64,000 nt of DNA from Inquilinus ginsengisoli_B (GCF_050434925.1 NZ_JBNDJK010000001.1:8308001-8372000), one strand, 5' to 3'. Shown: positions 54,368 to 63,736, counted from the stretch's first letter. Notes: generated by a model from the sequence alone, not told the origin. Made by a program: numbers and translations.

Positions 54368-55192
54368 TTGGCCGCGAAGACGGAACCGAAGGTGCATCTG
54401 GGCACCATCACGGGCGGCGAGGCCCGCGAGACCCTGGCGCAGAACCCGGTGATCCTGCTGCCGATGGGCAGCCATGAGGACCAGGGCCCGCACGCCCCGA
54501 TGGGCGACTACCTGCTGGCCGAGAAGATCGCCGAGCTGGCCGCCATCCGCGCCAGCCAGCGCGGCGTCCGGACCCTGGTGGCGCCGGTGCTGCCCTATGG
54601 CGGCGTCGACTGGTTCGGCCCGATGATCGGCGGCATCGCCCTGTCCCAGTCGACCCTGACCAGCGTCATCACCGACATGGTCGGGTCGCTGCACAAAACC
54701 GGGCTGACCCGCCTGGTCGTCATCAACGGCCATGGCGGCAATGTCGGGCCGATCGCCGAGGTGGCGCGCAACCTGTACCTGCGCGACGGCACGGTGCTGC
54801 CCAGCCTGTACCTCTGGCGCATCGGCTACGGCCTGCTGCCCGGCATCGTCGGGGCCGAGACGTCAGCGAAGGTCGCCGGCCACGGCGCCGACCCGCTGAC
54901 CAGCATCGGCCTGCACCTGTTCCCGGAGCTGATGCGCCCGGAGATGATGCCGACGGAGCGGCCGGCGAAGCGTGACCCGGTGCTGGACCTGCCCTTCACC
55001 GGGCTCGGCACCGCCAGCTTCGACGGCGCCGAGATCGGCATGCCGAACCAGTATGACGAGGTCTACACCCTCGGCGTCGGCAAGGGTGATCCGCGGCTGT
55101 GCTCGGCCGAGACCGGCGCGGCCCTGACCGAGAAGCTGACTGAGATCTGCGCCCGCTTCGTCGCGCATTTCGCCGACAAGGTCGCGGCCTGA
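54368..55192 (+). CDS. Creatininase-family amidohydrolase
   Basis: A 274-aa metal-dependent hydrolase of the creatininase fold, which opens cyclic amides or removes formamide-like groups. Metal ligands are in GSHEDQGPHAPMGDY (Glu, His, Asp) and in NGHGGN. The start is TTG, supported by AAGGAG seven bases upstream; no ATG is available. It is placed directly after the first importer, so the imported compound may carry a lactam or amide that this enzyme opens. Creatinine itself is not implied. A 10-bp inverted repeat spans its stop codon. Confidence 0.83.
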   Translation: MAAKTEPKVHLGTITGGEARETLAQNPVILLPMGSHEDQGPHAPMGDYLLAEKIAELAAIRASQRGVRTLVAPVLPYGGVDWFGPMIGGIALSQSTLTSVITDMVGSLHKTGLTRLVVINGHGGNVGPIAEVARNLYLRDGTVLPSLYLWRIGYGLLPGIVGAETSAKVAGHGADPLTSIGLHLFPELMRPEMMPTERPAKRDPVLDLPFTGLGTASFDGAEIGMPNQYDEVYTLGVGKGDPRLCSAETGAALTEKLTEICARFVAHFADKVAA

Positions 55193-55205
55193 GTCAGGCC
55201 GCGAC
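55181..55205 (+). terminator. Hairpin spanning the creatininase stop codon
   Basis: Arms 55181-55190 and 55196-55205 are perfect inverted repeats (GTCGCGGCCT and AGGCCGCGAC) with a 5-base loop. A smaller GCCCCG/CGGGGC stem lies at about 55215-55230. No T-run follows, so partial termination or message stabilisation is more likely than a full stop, as the operon appears to continue. Confidence 0.5.
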
Positions 55206-55251
55206 CGGATTCAATGCTGCCCCGAACGGGGCCAACAATGGGGGCTTCCAG

Positions 55252-56310
55252 ATGCTGACGCGCCGTCTCCTGCTCCAGACCGGGGTCGCGACCCTCGCGG
55301 CCCCGGCGATCCTCCGGGCCCAGTCGCCTTCCGGCCAGATCCGGCTGATGTCCTATGCCGACGGCACCTTCCAGGACAACTACATCAAGACCGTCATCGA
55401 GCCGTTCCAGCAGGCCTTCCCGGGCGTCGAGGTCGCCTATGCGCCCGGCGGCACCTCGGCCGAGATGCTGGGCAACATCCGCGCCCAGAAGGCGGATCCG
55501 CAGATCGACGTCACCATCATGGACGTCACCGCCTCGAACATCGGCAATGCCGAGGGCCTGTTCGACAAGCTGACCCCGGCCGAAGTACCGTCGCTGGAGG
55601 AGCTCGTCCCCGAGGCCCGCGCCGCTGGCGGCGAGTTCGGGCCGGCCGTGACCTTCGACCATCTGGTGCTGGTCACCGACGCCGTGAACCTGAAGCCGCC
55701 ACTGGCCAGCCTGGCCGAGCTGTGGCGCCCGGACCTCAAGGGGCTGCTGGGGATCAGTGCCCCGCCCAACATCCAGGGCCTGGCCCTGACCGTGATGGTC
55801 GAGAAGATGCTGGGCGGCGACTACCGGCAGTCGATCGACCAGGCGATCAAGAAGCTGGCCGAGCTGGCGCCGTCGGTGAACACCTGGAACCCCAATCCCG
55901 ACGGCTACTCCCTGATCCAGAACGGCATCGTCCGCGTCGCTACCGGGTGGAACGCGCGGTCGCAGCGCAAGATCGACGAGACCCAGGGCAAGCTCGGCGC
56001 GCTGCTGCCGCCGGAGGGTTCGGTGTTCCAGATCAACACCATCAACCTGACCGCCGGGTCGAAGAACCGCGCCACCGCCGCCGCCTTCATCAACCACGCC
56101 TTGTCGCATCAGGCGCAGAAGGCCTTCACCGAGCGGGTGTTCTACGCGCCGACCAACGGCAAGGCGCAGATCGACCCCAAGGTGCTGGCCCGCACCGCCA
56201 TCGCGCCGGAGAACCGCAGCCGCATGATCGAGGTCGACTGGAGCGAGATCGTCAAGGTGCGCGACAAGTGGAACAACCGCTGGCGCCGCGAAGTGATCTC
56301 GGCCGGCTGA
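55252..56310 (+). CDS. Polyamine/putrescine-type ABC importer, substrate-binding protein
   Basis: A 352-aa PotD/family-1 binding protein with a twin-arginine-like signal (LTRRLLLQTG ... ILRAQS, cleavage near residue 24). The mature part starts GQIRLMSYADGTFQ and contains AEMLGNIRAQKADPQIDV and the C-terminal FINHALSHQAQKAF typical of the PotD/AfuA/ThiB group. It begins the second importer of the operon and is followed 4 bp later by its ATPase gene. The ligand may be a polyamine, an amino-acid derivative or another small cation. Confidence 0.87.
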   Translation: MLTRRLLLQTGVATLAAPAILRAQSPSGQIRLMSYADGTFQDNYIKTVIEPFQQAFPGVEVAYAPGGTSAEMLGNIRAQKADPQIDVTIMDVTASNIGNAEGLFDKLTPAEVPSLEELVPEARAAGGEFGPAVTFDHLVLVTDAVNLKPPLASLAELWRPDLKGLLGISAPPNIQGLALTVMVEKMLGGDYRQSIDQAIKKLAELAPSVNTWNPNPDGYSLIQNGIVRVATGWNARSQRKIDETQGKLGALLPPEGSVFQINTINLTAGSKNRATAAAFINHALSHQAQKAFTERVFYAPTNGKAQIDPKVLARTAIAPENRSRMIEVDWSEIVKVRDKWNNRWRREVISAG

Positions 56311-56314
56311 TCCG

Positions 56315-57370
56315 ATGAGCTATCTCCAGCTGCAGGGCCTGGCCAAGCGCTATGGCGGTTTCGTCGCGGTCGACGACGTCACGCTGACCGTCGGCCGGGG
56401 CGAGGCGGTGGCGCTGCTCGGCCCGTCCGGCTGCGGCAAGACCACGACGCTGCGGATGATGGCCGGGTTGATCGCGCCGGATGGCGGCACCATCCGGGTC
56501 GACGGCGCCGACATCACCCGCGAGCCGGCGCATCGCCGCAACATGGGCTATGTCTTCCAGTCCTATGCGCTGTTCCCACATCTCAGCGTGGCGCGCAATG
56601 TCGGCTTCGGGCTGGAGGAGCGGCGCGTGCCGCGCGCCGAGGCCGCCAGCCGGGTCGATGAGGCGCTTTCCATGGTGCGCCTCGGCGCGCTGGGCGGGCG
56701 CCGCCCGCGCGAGCTGTCCGGCGGCCAGCAGCAGCGCGTGGCGCTGGCGCGGGCGCTGGTGATCCGCCCCTCGGTGCTGCTGCTCGACGAATCCCTGTCC
56801 AACCTCGACGCCAAGCTGCGCGACGCGATGCGGCACGAGATTCGCGACATTCAGCGCTCGCTCGGCATCACCACCCTGTTCGTCACCCATGACCAGGTCG
56901 AGGCGCTGACCATGTGCGACCGGATCGCGGTGATGAATCGCGGCCGGGTCGAGCAGGTCGGCGCGCCGGAGGACATCTATGAGCGCCCGGCGACGCGGTT
57001 CGTCGCCGATTTCGTCGGCCGCGCCAACATCCTGCCGGCGACCCGCGGCGCCGACGGGCGCATCGCCCTGTGGGGCACGGCGCTGCCGGTCGCGGCCCCC
57101 CCGGCCGGCGAGGTCGACATCTTCGTCCGGCCGCAGCGCATCCGCCTGGCCCCAATCTCCGAGCCCGCGGCCGAGGGCGTGGCGCGGATCCGCGGCCAAG
57201 TCTCGCATAGCGTCTTCATCGGCGACCGGATCGAGGTCGTGGTCGAAGGCGCCGGCGGCCAGCTCAGCGTTGAGATGCCGTCCGGCCAGCGCCCGCCGGC
57301 CGAGGGCATTGAGGTCGCGGCGATCTGGCCGGCCGAGGACACGCTGCTGTTCCCGCGCGAGGCGCCATGA
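56315..57370 (+). CDS. Polyamine-type ABC importer, ATPase (PotA-like)
   Basis: A 351-aa ATPase with Walker A GPSGCGKTT (about 36-44), signature LSGGQQQR, Walker B LLLDESLSNLD (Ser after Glu where Pro is usual) and H-loop FVTHDQ. The C-terminal TOBE/OB domain (about 245-345: IFVRPQRIRL, HSVFIGDRIEV) is complete. It is encoded 4 bp after the binding protein and overlaps the permease gene by 4 bp. Confidence 0.9.
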   Translation: MSYLQLQGLAKRYGGFVAVDDVTLTVGRGEAVALLGPSGCGKTTTLRMMAGLIAPDGGTIRVDGADITREPAHRRNMGYVFQSYALFPHLSVARNVGFGLEERRVPRAEAASRVDEALSMVRLGALGGRRPRELSGGQQQRVALARALVIRPSVLLLDESLSNLDAKLRDAMRHEIRDIQRSLGITTLFVTHDQVEALTMCDRIAVMNRGRVEQVGAPEDIYERPATRFVADFVGRANILPATRGADGRIALWGTALPVAAPPAGEVDIFVRPQRIRLAPISEPAAEGVARIRGQVSHSVFIGDRIEVVVEGAGGQLSVEMPSGQRPPAEGIEVAAIWPAEDTLLFPREAP

Positions 57371-58260
57371 CCGACGTCCTGCACCCCCTCGCCGCTGAAC
57401 GCCCTGTCCTACCGCCCCGCGGCCGGCGCCTGCCGCTGCCCCTGCTGGTGCTGCCCGCGGCGCTGTTCGTGCTGGCCGTCTATGTCTGGCCGACGCTCGG
57501 CCTGTTCCGCACCGCCTTCAACGAGGTCGGGTCGACCGGCGCGATGGTCGAGGCCTGGTCGCTGCAGACCGCAAGCGAGGTCTTCGCCGATTCCTTCACC
57601 GCCGAGCTGACCCTGAACTCGCTGTGGCTGTCGCTGGTGGCGACCGCCCTGGCGCTGGCGCTGTCCTATCCGGTGGCGCTGTTCCTGTTCCGCACCCGGT
57701 CGCGCTTCCGCGGCCTCTTGGCCGTGGTCGCGATCATGCCCATGCTGGTGTCCGGCGTGGTCCGCATCTTCGGCTGGCTCGCCATCCTCGGCGACCGCGG
57801 CCTGGTCAACGGCATCGCCCAGTGGCTCGGGCTGATCAGCACGCCGATGCGGCTGGTGTTCAACTGGACCGGCGTCACCATCGGTCTGGCCGAGAGCATC
57901 ATGCCCTACATGATCCTGGCGCTGCTGGCCGGGTTCGGCCGCCTCGACCGCACGCTGGAGGAGGCGGCGCGCAGCCTGGGGGCGACGCCGCTGCGCTGCT
58001 TCCTGCGCGTCACCCTGCCGCTGAGCCTGCCCGCCATCGCGCTGGCCGCAGGGCTGGGCTTCGTGCTGTCGATGTCGTCCTACATCACGCCGAGGCTGAT
58101 GGGCGGCGGCCGCATCTTCGTGTTGGCGACCGAGATCTACGAGCAGGCGACCACCAACACCAACTGGCCGGTGGCCGCGGTGCTGGCGATCTACACGCTG
58201 GTGCTGCTGCTGGCGCTGGCCGTCGTCGCCCGGTTCGCAGCGCGGAGGCTGCAGCGATGA
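57367..58260 (+). CDS. Polyamine-type ABC importer, permease PotB-like
   Basis: A 297-aa permease with six helices and the EAA loop LEEAARSLGATPLRCFLRVTLPL. A short charged N-terminus precedes the first helix (about 24-42, LLVLPAALFVLAVYVW). It overlaps both neighbours by 4 bp (ATGA), showing translational coupling. Confidence 0.9.
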   Translation: MTDVLHPLAAERPVLPPRGRRLPLPLLVLPAALFVLAVYVWPTLGLFRTAFNEVGSTGAMVEAWSLQTASEVFADSFTAELTLNSLWLSLVATALALALSYPVALFLFRTRSRFRGLLAVVAIMPMLVSGVVRIFGWLAILGDRGLVNGIAQWLGLISTPMRLVFNWTGVTIGLAESIMPYMILALLAGFGRLDRTLEEAARSLGATPLRCFLRVTLPLSLPAIALAAGLGFVLSMSSYITPRLMGGGRIFVLATEIYEQATTNTNWPVAAVLAIYTLVLLLALAVVARFAARRLQR

Positions 58261-59045
58261 ACGGCGCCGGCCGCGTCCTCTCCACCCTCGCCGGCATCGT
58301 CTACGCCATGATCCTGGCGCCCATCGTCGTGGTGGTGGCGCTGGCCTTCTCCGCCGACGACTTCATCGTCTTCCCCCCCTCGGGATACTCGCTGCGCTGG
58401 TTCGAGGCGCTGGCCGGCCACGGGCCGCTGCTCGACGCGCTGCTGCTGAGCGCGCAGATCGCCTGCGTGGTCACGGCGCTGTCGCTGCTGCTGGGCGTGC
58501 CGGCGGCGCTGGCCCTGAACAAGGGAACCTTCCCGGGGCGCGAGGCGCTGCAGGGCTTCTTCCTGGCGCCGCTGCTGCTGCCGACGCTGATCATCGGCCT
58601 GGCATTGCTGCTGTTCTTCACGCCGCTGCACCTGACCGCCACCCTGCCCGGCCTGGTGCTGGGGCACATGATCGTGACCCTGCCCTTCGTCGTCCGGATG
58701 ATGACCACCGCCTTCTCGACCCTGCCGGACGACATCGAGGCCGCCGCCGCCACGCTCGGCGCCACGCCGTGGCGGGTGGTGCGCCGGGTCACTCTGCCGC
58801 TGGCCGCGCCCGGCCTGATCGCCTGCGGGGCGCTGTCCTTCCTGCTGTCCTTCGACGAGACCGTGATCTCGCTGTTCATCGCCGGGCCGCGTGCCTCGAC
58901 CCTGCCGGTCGAGATGGTGCGCTACGTCGAAGGCCGCACCGACCCGATGGTCGCGGCCCTGTCGGTCGTGCTGATCGCCGCGACCCTTCTCGTCGTCGTC
59001 TTGGTCGAACGTCTCGTCGGCGTCGCGCGCGCCGTCGGCAACTAG
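58257..59045 (+). CDS. Polyamine-type ABC importer, permease PotC-like
   Basis: A 262-aa permease with the EAA loop IEAAAATLGATPWRVVRRVTLPL and the C-terminal FLLSFDETVISLFIAGP typical of PotC. The first helix is at about 12-32. It completes the second importer. Ten base pairs separate it from the aldolase gene. Confidence 0.9.
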   Translation: MNGAGRVLSTLAGIVYAMILAPIVVVVALAFSADDFIVFPPSGYSLRWFEALAGHGPLLDALLLSAQIACVVTALSLLLGVPAALALNKGTFPGREALQGFFLAPLLLPTLIIGLALLLFFTPLHLTATLPGLVLGHMIVTLPFVVRMMTTAFSTLPDDIEAAAATLGATPWRVVRRVTLPLAAPGLIACGALSFLLSFDETVISLFIAGPRASTLPVEMVRYVEGRTDPMVAALSVVLIAATLLVVVLVERLVGVARAVGN

Positions 59046-59055
59046 GGAAAGCCAC

Positions 59056-59733
59056 ATGCCCGATTACCGCATTGCCCCCATGCCGCCGCAGATCCCCGCC
59101 GCCCTGGTGGAGAAGCTGCGCCGCGTCGAGACCGCGACCATCGGCCATTCCCAGCATTGGGGCTTCATGGACCGGGGCATCCAGCCGCTGCTGCGCGGCA
59201 AGCGCATCGCCGGCGCCGCCGTCACCCTGGCCATCCCGGGCCAGGATTCGACCCTGCTGCACCACACGCTGGGCCTGCTGCGGCCGGGCGACATCCTGGT
59301 GGTCGACCGGCTGGGCGACGACAAGCACGCCTGCTGGGGCGGCGGCGTCACCATCGCGGCCAAGGCGGCCGGCGCCGTCGGCGGCATCGTCGACGGACCC
59401 TGCACCGATCTGGCCGAGATCGAGGATTCGGACTTCCCGATGTGGTGCCGCGGCATGTCGCCGATCACCACCCGGCTGTACAATCTGGGGGGCACGCTGA
59501 ACCTGCCGATCTCCTGCGGCAATGTCCCGGTGCGGGCCGGCGACGTGATCCTGGCCGACGAATCCGGCGTGCTGGTGCTGCCGGCGGACCAGGCCGAGGC
59601 GATCGCCGATGCCGCGCTGGTGCGGCAGGAGCGCGGCGAGCGCAGCCAGGAACGGGTCAAGGCCGGCGAAAAGCTGGGCGACATCTCCGGCGCCAGCCGT
59701 ATGGTTCTCGAAGCCCTGAACCAGACCAGCTGA
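59056..59733 (+). CDS. RraA-like aldolase / oxaloacetate decarboxylase family protein
   Basis: A 225-aa protein of the RraA fold. The motif GGGVTIAAKAAGAVGGIVDGPCTDL carries the Arg/Asp-type metal and substrate positions of 4-hydroxy-4-methyl-2-oxoglutarate aldolases, though Cys occupies the spot where Arg is typical (DGxxRD). GDVILADESGVLVLP is the conserved C-terminal segment. In a catabolic operon an aldolase or decarboxylase acting on a 2-oxoacid is more likely than an RNase E inhibitor. Its Arg-to-Cys change may mean altered specificity. Confidence 0.8.
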   Translation: MPDYRIAPMPPQIPAALVEKLRRVETATIGHSQHWGFMDRGIQPLLRGKRIAGAAVTLAIPGQDSTLLHHTLGLLRPGDILVVDRLGDDKHACWGGGVTIAAKAAGAVGGIVDGPCTDLAEIEDSDFPMWCRGMSPITTRLYNLGGTLNLPISCGNVPVRAGDVILADESGVLVLPADQAEAIADAALVRQERGERSQERVKAGEKLGDISGASRMVLEALNQTS

Positions 59734-59743
59734 GGCCAGAATC

Positions 59744-61417
59744 GTGACGGACTCCCGCGCCCCGCGCGTCACCGACTTCACCTGTGAGAAGCGGCCGGCC
59801 ACCGGCTCGCGCGGCATGGTCGTCACCAACCATCCGCTGGCCTCCGCCGCGGGGTCGGAGATGCTGCTGGCCGGCGGCAATGCCGTCGACGCGGCGGTGG
59901 CCGCCCTGTTCACGCTGACCGTGGTCGAGCCGATGATGGTCGGCGTGCTGGGCGGCGGCGTCGCCCATATCCGGCTGGCCGATGGCCGCCACCTGGTGCT
60001 GGACGGGCTGTCGACCGCGCCGGGCCGCGGCAGCGCCACGATGTATGAGCCACTGTCGGACGAGATCGGCAAGGCCCGGCTGGTCCGCGACCGTGAGAAC
60101 GAGGTCGGCCCCAAGGCCGTGGCCGTCCCCGGCGCGCTGGCCGGCTGGTGCGAGGCGCTGGCGCGCTTCGGCACGCTGCCGCTGGCCGATGTGCTGGCGC
60201 CCGCCATCCGCCTCGCCGAGCGCGGCTTCGTCGCCAGCCCGTACCTGTCCGACTGCATCACCGATTGCGCCGCCGACCTGGCCCGCGACCCCGGCCTGTC
60301 GGCCCTGTTCCTGCCCGGCGGCCGGCCGCTGCGGCCGGGCGATCGGCTGGTGCAGGGCGACTATGCCGCCAGCCTGCGCCTGATCGCCGAGCGCGGGCCC
60401 GCCGCGCTGTATGACGGGCCGCTTGGCGCCGCGCTGACCGATTTCATGGCATCCAATGACGGGCTGATCAACCAGGCCGACCTCGCCGGCTTCCGGGTGA
60501 TCGAACGCGCGCCGGTGCGCGGCACCTATCGCGGCTTCGAGATCCTGGGCCCGCCGCCGCCCTCGTCCTCCGGCGTGCATATTGTGCAGATGCTGAACAT
60601 CCTGGAGGGCTATGACATCGGCGGGCTGGGCTTCGGCTCGGCCGATGCCGTGCACCTGCTGGCCGAGGCGCTGAAGATCGCCTTCGCCGACCGCGCCGTC
60701 GCCACCGCCGATCCCGCCTTCGTCGATGTGCCGGTCGACCGCCTGATCGCCAAGGCCTATGCCGAGGAGCGGCGCGCCGGCATCGACCTGCGGCGGACGA
60801 AAGCCTGGACCGCCGGCCTGGCGGGCGGGGAATCGGCCAACACCACCCATGTCACGGTGGCCGACGCCGCCGGCAACGTCGTCGCCACCACCCAGACCAT
60901 CAACGGCCTGTTCGGCGCCTGCACCCAGATCCCCGGCACCGGCATGCTGACCAACAACTACATGTACAATTTCGACCCGCATCCCGGCCGCGCCTTGTCG
61001 ATCGCGCCGGGCAAGCGGGTGTTCACCTCGATGGCGCCGATGATGGTGCTGCGCAACGACAAGCTGGCCTTCGCCCTGGGTCTGCCGGGCGGCCTGCGCA
61101 TCTTCCCGTCGGCGCTGCAGGCCATCGTCAACCTGATCGACCACGGCATGACCCTGCAGGAGGCGGTCGAGGCCCCGCGGGTGTGGACCGAGGGCGGCAT
61201 GCTGGAGCTGGAGCTGGCCTTCCCCGAATCCGTCGCCGAGGACCTGGCCGCCCGCGGCCACAGCATCACCCGCATGCCGCGCATCGCCGGCGGCATGAAC
61301 GCGATCGCCTTCGCCCCCGACGGCACCCTGACCGGCGCCGCCTGCTGGCGCGCCGACGGCACGCCCGTCGCCATCTCCGGCGGCCTCGCGCGCGCCGGCG
61401 TCCGCTTCACGATCTGA
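59744..61417 (+). CDS. ggt: Gamma-glutamyltransferase, cytoplasmic form
   Basis: A 557-aa N-terminal-nucleophile hydrolase that cleaves gamma-glutamyl bonds. The processing site is in SANTTHVTVAD: cleavage before Thr367 would free the catalytic Thr. Also visible are GGNAVDAAVAA, PPPPSSSGVHIVQML, and the oxyanion segment TSMAPMMVL. Classical bacterial Ggt is periplasmic, but this one has no signal peptide, so it would act on imported substrate. GTG start with GAGG eight bases upstream. It fits removal of a gamma-glutamyl group from a compound brought in by one of the operon's importers, or a related acylase reaction. Confidence 0.88.
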   Translation: MTDSRAPRVTDFTCEKRPATGSRGMVVTNHPLASAAGSEMLLAGGNAVDAAVAALFTLTVVEPMMVGVLGGGVAHIRLADGRHLVLDGLSTAPGRGSATMYEPLSDEIGKARLVRDRENEVGPKAVAVPGALAGWCEALARFGTLPLADVLAPAIRLAERGFVASPYLSDCITDCAADLARDPGLSALFLPGGRPLRPGDRLVQGDYAASLRLIAERGPAALYDGPLGAALTDFMASNDGLINQADLAGFRVIERAPVRGTYRGFEILGPPPPSSSGVHIVQMLNILEGYDIGGLGFGSADAVHLLAEALKIAFADRAVATADPAFVDVPVDRLIAKAYAEERRAGIDLRRTKAWTAGLAGGESANTTHVTVADAAGNVVATTQTINGLFGACTQIPGTGMLTNNYMYNFDPHPGRALSIAPGKRVFTSMAPMMVLRNDKLAFALGLPGGLRIFPSALQAIVNLIDHGMTLQEAVEAPRVWTEGGMLELELAFPESVAEDLAARGHSITRMPRIAGGMNAIAFAPDGTLTGAACWRADGTPVAISGGLARAGVRFTI

Positions 61418-61445
61418 CCTGTAGCCCGACTGGAGTTAGCCTGCC

Positions 61446-62414
61446 GTGACCGAAACCGTCGTCGTCCTGGACCCGATCAGCGAGGACAGCGTCACCCGCC
61501 TCCGCGCCCTGCTGCCGCCCGGCCTGGTTCTCACCCATGGCACCGCCCGCGGCGACGATCACCTGAAGGAGATCATCGCCGGCGCCGAATACGCCATCGC
61601 CGGCCAGGTCGGCGTCAGCGGCGAGGTGCTGCGCGCCGCGCCCCGGCTGAAGCTGCTGCACAAATGGGGCGTCGGGGTCGACAACCTCGACCTCGACACG
61701 GCGCGCGCGCTCGGCATCCGGGTCGCCCGCACCACCGGCAGCAACGCGGTGCCGGTGGCGGAGTTCACCCTGGGCCTGACGCTGGCGGCGCTGCGCTGCA
61801 TCGCCTTCGGCCATGCCGAGCTGAAGAAGGGCCATTGGCGCACCGCGACCGCGATGCCGATGCAGACCTTCATGCTGACCGGCAAGACCGTCGGCATCAT
61901 CGGCTTCGGCGCCATCGGCCAGGCCTTCGCCCGGCTGCTGAAGGGCTTCGGCTGCACCATCCTGTATTCCAAGCGCACGCCCCTGCCCGCCGCCGAGGAG
62001 GCCGCGCTGGGCGCCCGCTTCGCCACGCTGCCGGAGATCCTGGCCCAGGCCGACATCATCACCCTGAACTGCCCGCTGACTCCGGAGACGAAGAACCTGA
62101 TCGACAAGGCCGCGCTGGCGGCGATGAAGCCGACCGCCGTGCTGGTCAATGCCGCGCGCGGCGGCGTGGTGGTGGAGAGCGACCTGGTCGACGCCCTGCG
62201 GGCGCGCACGATCCATGCCGCCGCCATGGACGTCTACGAGATCGAGCCGCTGCCTTCGGACAGCCCGCTGCTGACCCTGGACAACCTGGTGGTGACGCCG
62301 CATCTGGCGGCGATCGCGGCCGACAATTTCGACAAGACCGTCAACCAGATGTTCGGCAACATCGCTTGCGTCGCGCGGGGCGAGCCGGTGCCGGAGCGCG
62401 ACCTGGTGGTGTGA
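61446..62414 (+). CDS. D-isomer-specific 2-hydroxyacid dehydrogenase
   Basis: A 322-aa NAD(P)-dependent oxidoreductase. The nucleotide-binding motif GIIGFGAIGQAFA is near 150-162; the catalytic triad appears as Arg in NAARGG (about 238), Glu in DVYEIEPLP (about 266) and His in TPHLAA (about 288). SNAVPVAEFTLGL is also typical. GTG start. It closes the 13.4-kb operon and would reduce a 2-oxoacid, or oxidise a D-2-hydroxyacid, linked to the aldolase step. Glyoxylate, hydroxypyruvate and 2-oxoglutarate-like acids are possible substrates. Confidence 0.88.
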   Translation: MTETVVVLDPISEDSVTRLRALLPPGLVLTHGTARGDDHLKEIIAGAEYAIAGQVGVSGEVLRAAPRLKLLHKWGVGVDNLDLDTARALGIRVARTTGSNAVPVAEFTLGLTLAALRCIAFGHAELKKGHWRTATAMPMQTFMLTGKTVGIIGFGAIGQAFARLLKGFGCTILYSKRTPLPAAEEAALGARFATLPEILAQADIITLNCPLTPETKNLIDKAALAAMKPTAVLVNAARGGVVVESDLVDALRARTIHAAAMDVYEIEPLPSDSPLLTLDNLVVTPHLAAIAADNFDKTVNQMFGNIACVARGEPVPERDLVV

Positions 62415-62580
62415 TCGGACGGGGGCGGGAACCGGCGGAGTCGGAGGTGCCATAGAGCGGAATGGACTGAGCTCGGGCTCGCGCCGCGAGACCAGCGGAA
62501 CCGCTGCGAATACCGTGTCGTTTCTCTCATCATGTGCGAACCCGCAACCGCCGACCCGCACCGGCTCCGTGCCGGACATC

Positions 62581-63558
62581 ATGGCGCGTGAGCCGCGACG
62601 ACGATCGCGAGTTTCGCGCGGTCATCCAGCACCGGTTCCGTCAGGCGGGTCGCGGCGACCGATCTACGCGGCGCTTGCCGGAAACATGGCGATTGCCCTG
62701 ACCAAATCCGCCGCCGCGGCATGGACAGGCAGCGCGGCCATGCTCAGCGAGGCGATCCACTCCACCGTCGACAGCGGCAACCAGGGTCTCCTCTTGCTGG
62801 GTCTCAGCCGGGCGGCGCGCCCGGCAGATGCTCGTCACCCTTTCGGGCACGGCATGGAGTATTATTTCTGGGCGTTCGTCGTCGCCCTGATGATCTTCAT
62901 GCTCGGCGGCGCAGTCTCGATCTACCAGGGCGTGGCCAAGGTCATGGCGCCCGAACCGCTCAGCCGGGTCTGGGTGAACTTCGTCGTCCTCGGTGCCGCG
63001 GTGGTCTTCGAGGGAGGGTCGCTGATCATGGCCTGGCGGGAATTTCACCGCGCCCACCATGATGTCGCCTTCTGGAACGCCATTCGCGGCAGCAAGGACC
63101 CCGGCATCTTCGCGGTCCTGCTGGAAGATGCCGCGGCCCTTGCCGGCTTGTTCATCGCCCTGCTGGGCCTCGCCCTTGCCTTGTGGTTCGACGCTCCGGT
63201 CTTCGACGGGATCGCCTCGATCGGTGTCGGATGCCTGCTCATCGGCGCTGCGGCGATGCTCGGCAATGAGACGCGCAGCCTCCTGGTCGGCGAAAGCGCT
63301 TCGGCCGCGGTGATCGCCGGCGCGCGGGAGACGATCGCCAAGGATCCCAGGGTGGCCCGGGTGGTCGAGTTGCTGACGATGCACCTTGGACCGGCTGAGA
63401 TCCTGCTCGCGATGACGCTGGATTTCCGTGACGGCCTGCCGCGCGAGGATGTCCAGGCGGCCGTCGACGATCTGACGGAGCAATTGCGCCGGGAGCATCC
63501 GGAGATCACGCGCATCTTCCTGCGACCCAGCCCGCCCACGGCACCTGCCGGAAACTGA
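62581..63558 (+). CDS. Cation diffusion facilitator (metal exporter)
   Basis: A 325-aa inner-membrane protein of the CDF/ZnT family that exports divalent metals with proton antiport. Helices begin at about 27; AMLSEAIHSTVDSGNQ holds the His/Asp metal site of helix 2, RHPFGHGMEYYFWAF the conserved loop, and LLEDAAALAGL replaces the usual helix-5 HxxxD with ExxxxxA, a subtype seen in many bacterial CDFs. The cytoplasmic C-terminal domain (VVELLTMHLGPAEILLAMTLDF) is present. ATG 62581 is chosen; a GTG 22 codons earlier is open but adds only a basic, unstructured stretch. Confidence 0.85.
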   Translation: MAREPRRRSRVSRGHPAPVPSGGSRRPIYAALAGNMAIALTKSAAAAWTGSAAMLSEAIHSTVDSGNQGLLLLGLSRAARPADARHPFGHGMEYYFWAFVVALMIFMLGGAVSIYQGVAKVMAPEPLSRVWVNFVVLGAAVVFEGGSLIMAWREFHRAHHDVAFWNAIRGSKDPGIFAVLLEDAAALAGLFIALLGLALALWFDAPVFDGIASIGVGCLLIGAAAMLGNETRSLLVGESASAAVIAGARETIAKDPRVARVVELLTMHLGPAEILLAMTLDFRDGLPREDVQAAVDDLTEQLRREHPEITRIFLRPSPPTAPAGN

Positions 63559-63736
63559 GTTGCGCGCCGGGAGATCCGAACCCTGCCGCCATGCCGTCCT
63601 TGTCAGAAGCGGAACCGAAGCGGCATCCCGGCCATTGCTTCAAAGTCCCGCTTGGAAGGACGCCACACGTTCGGTGATGCCGGCGCTTCGGCGGGACGAG
63701 CAGTTCGACCAGGATCTGGAGTAGGCCGCCGATCCA

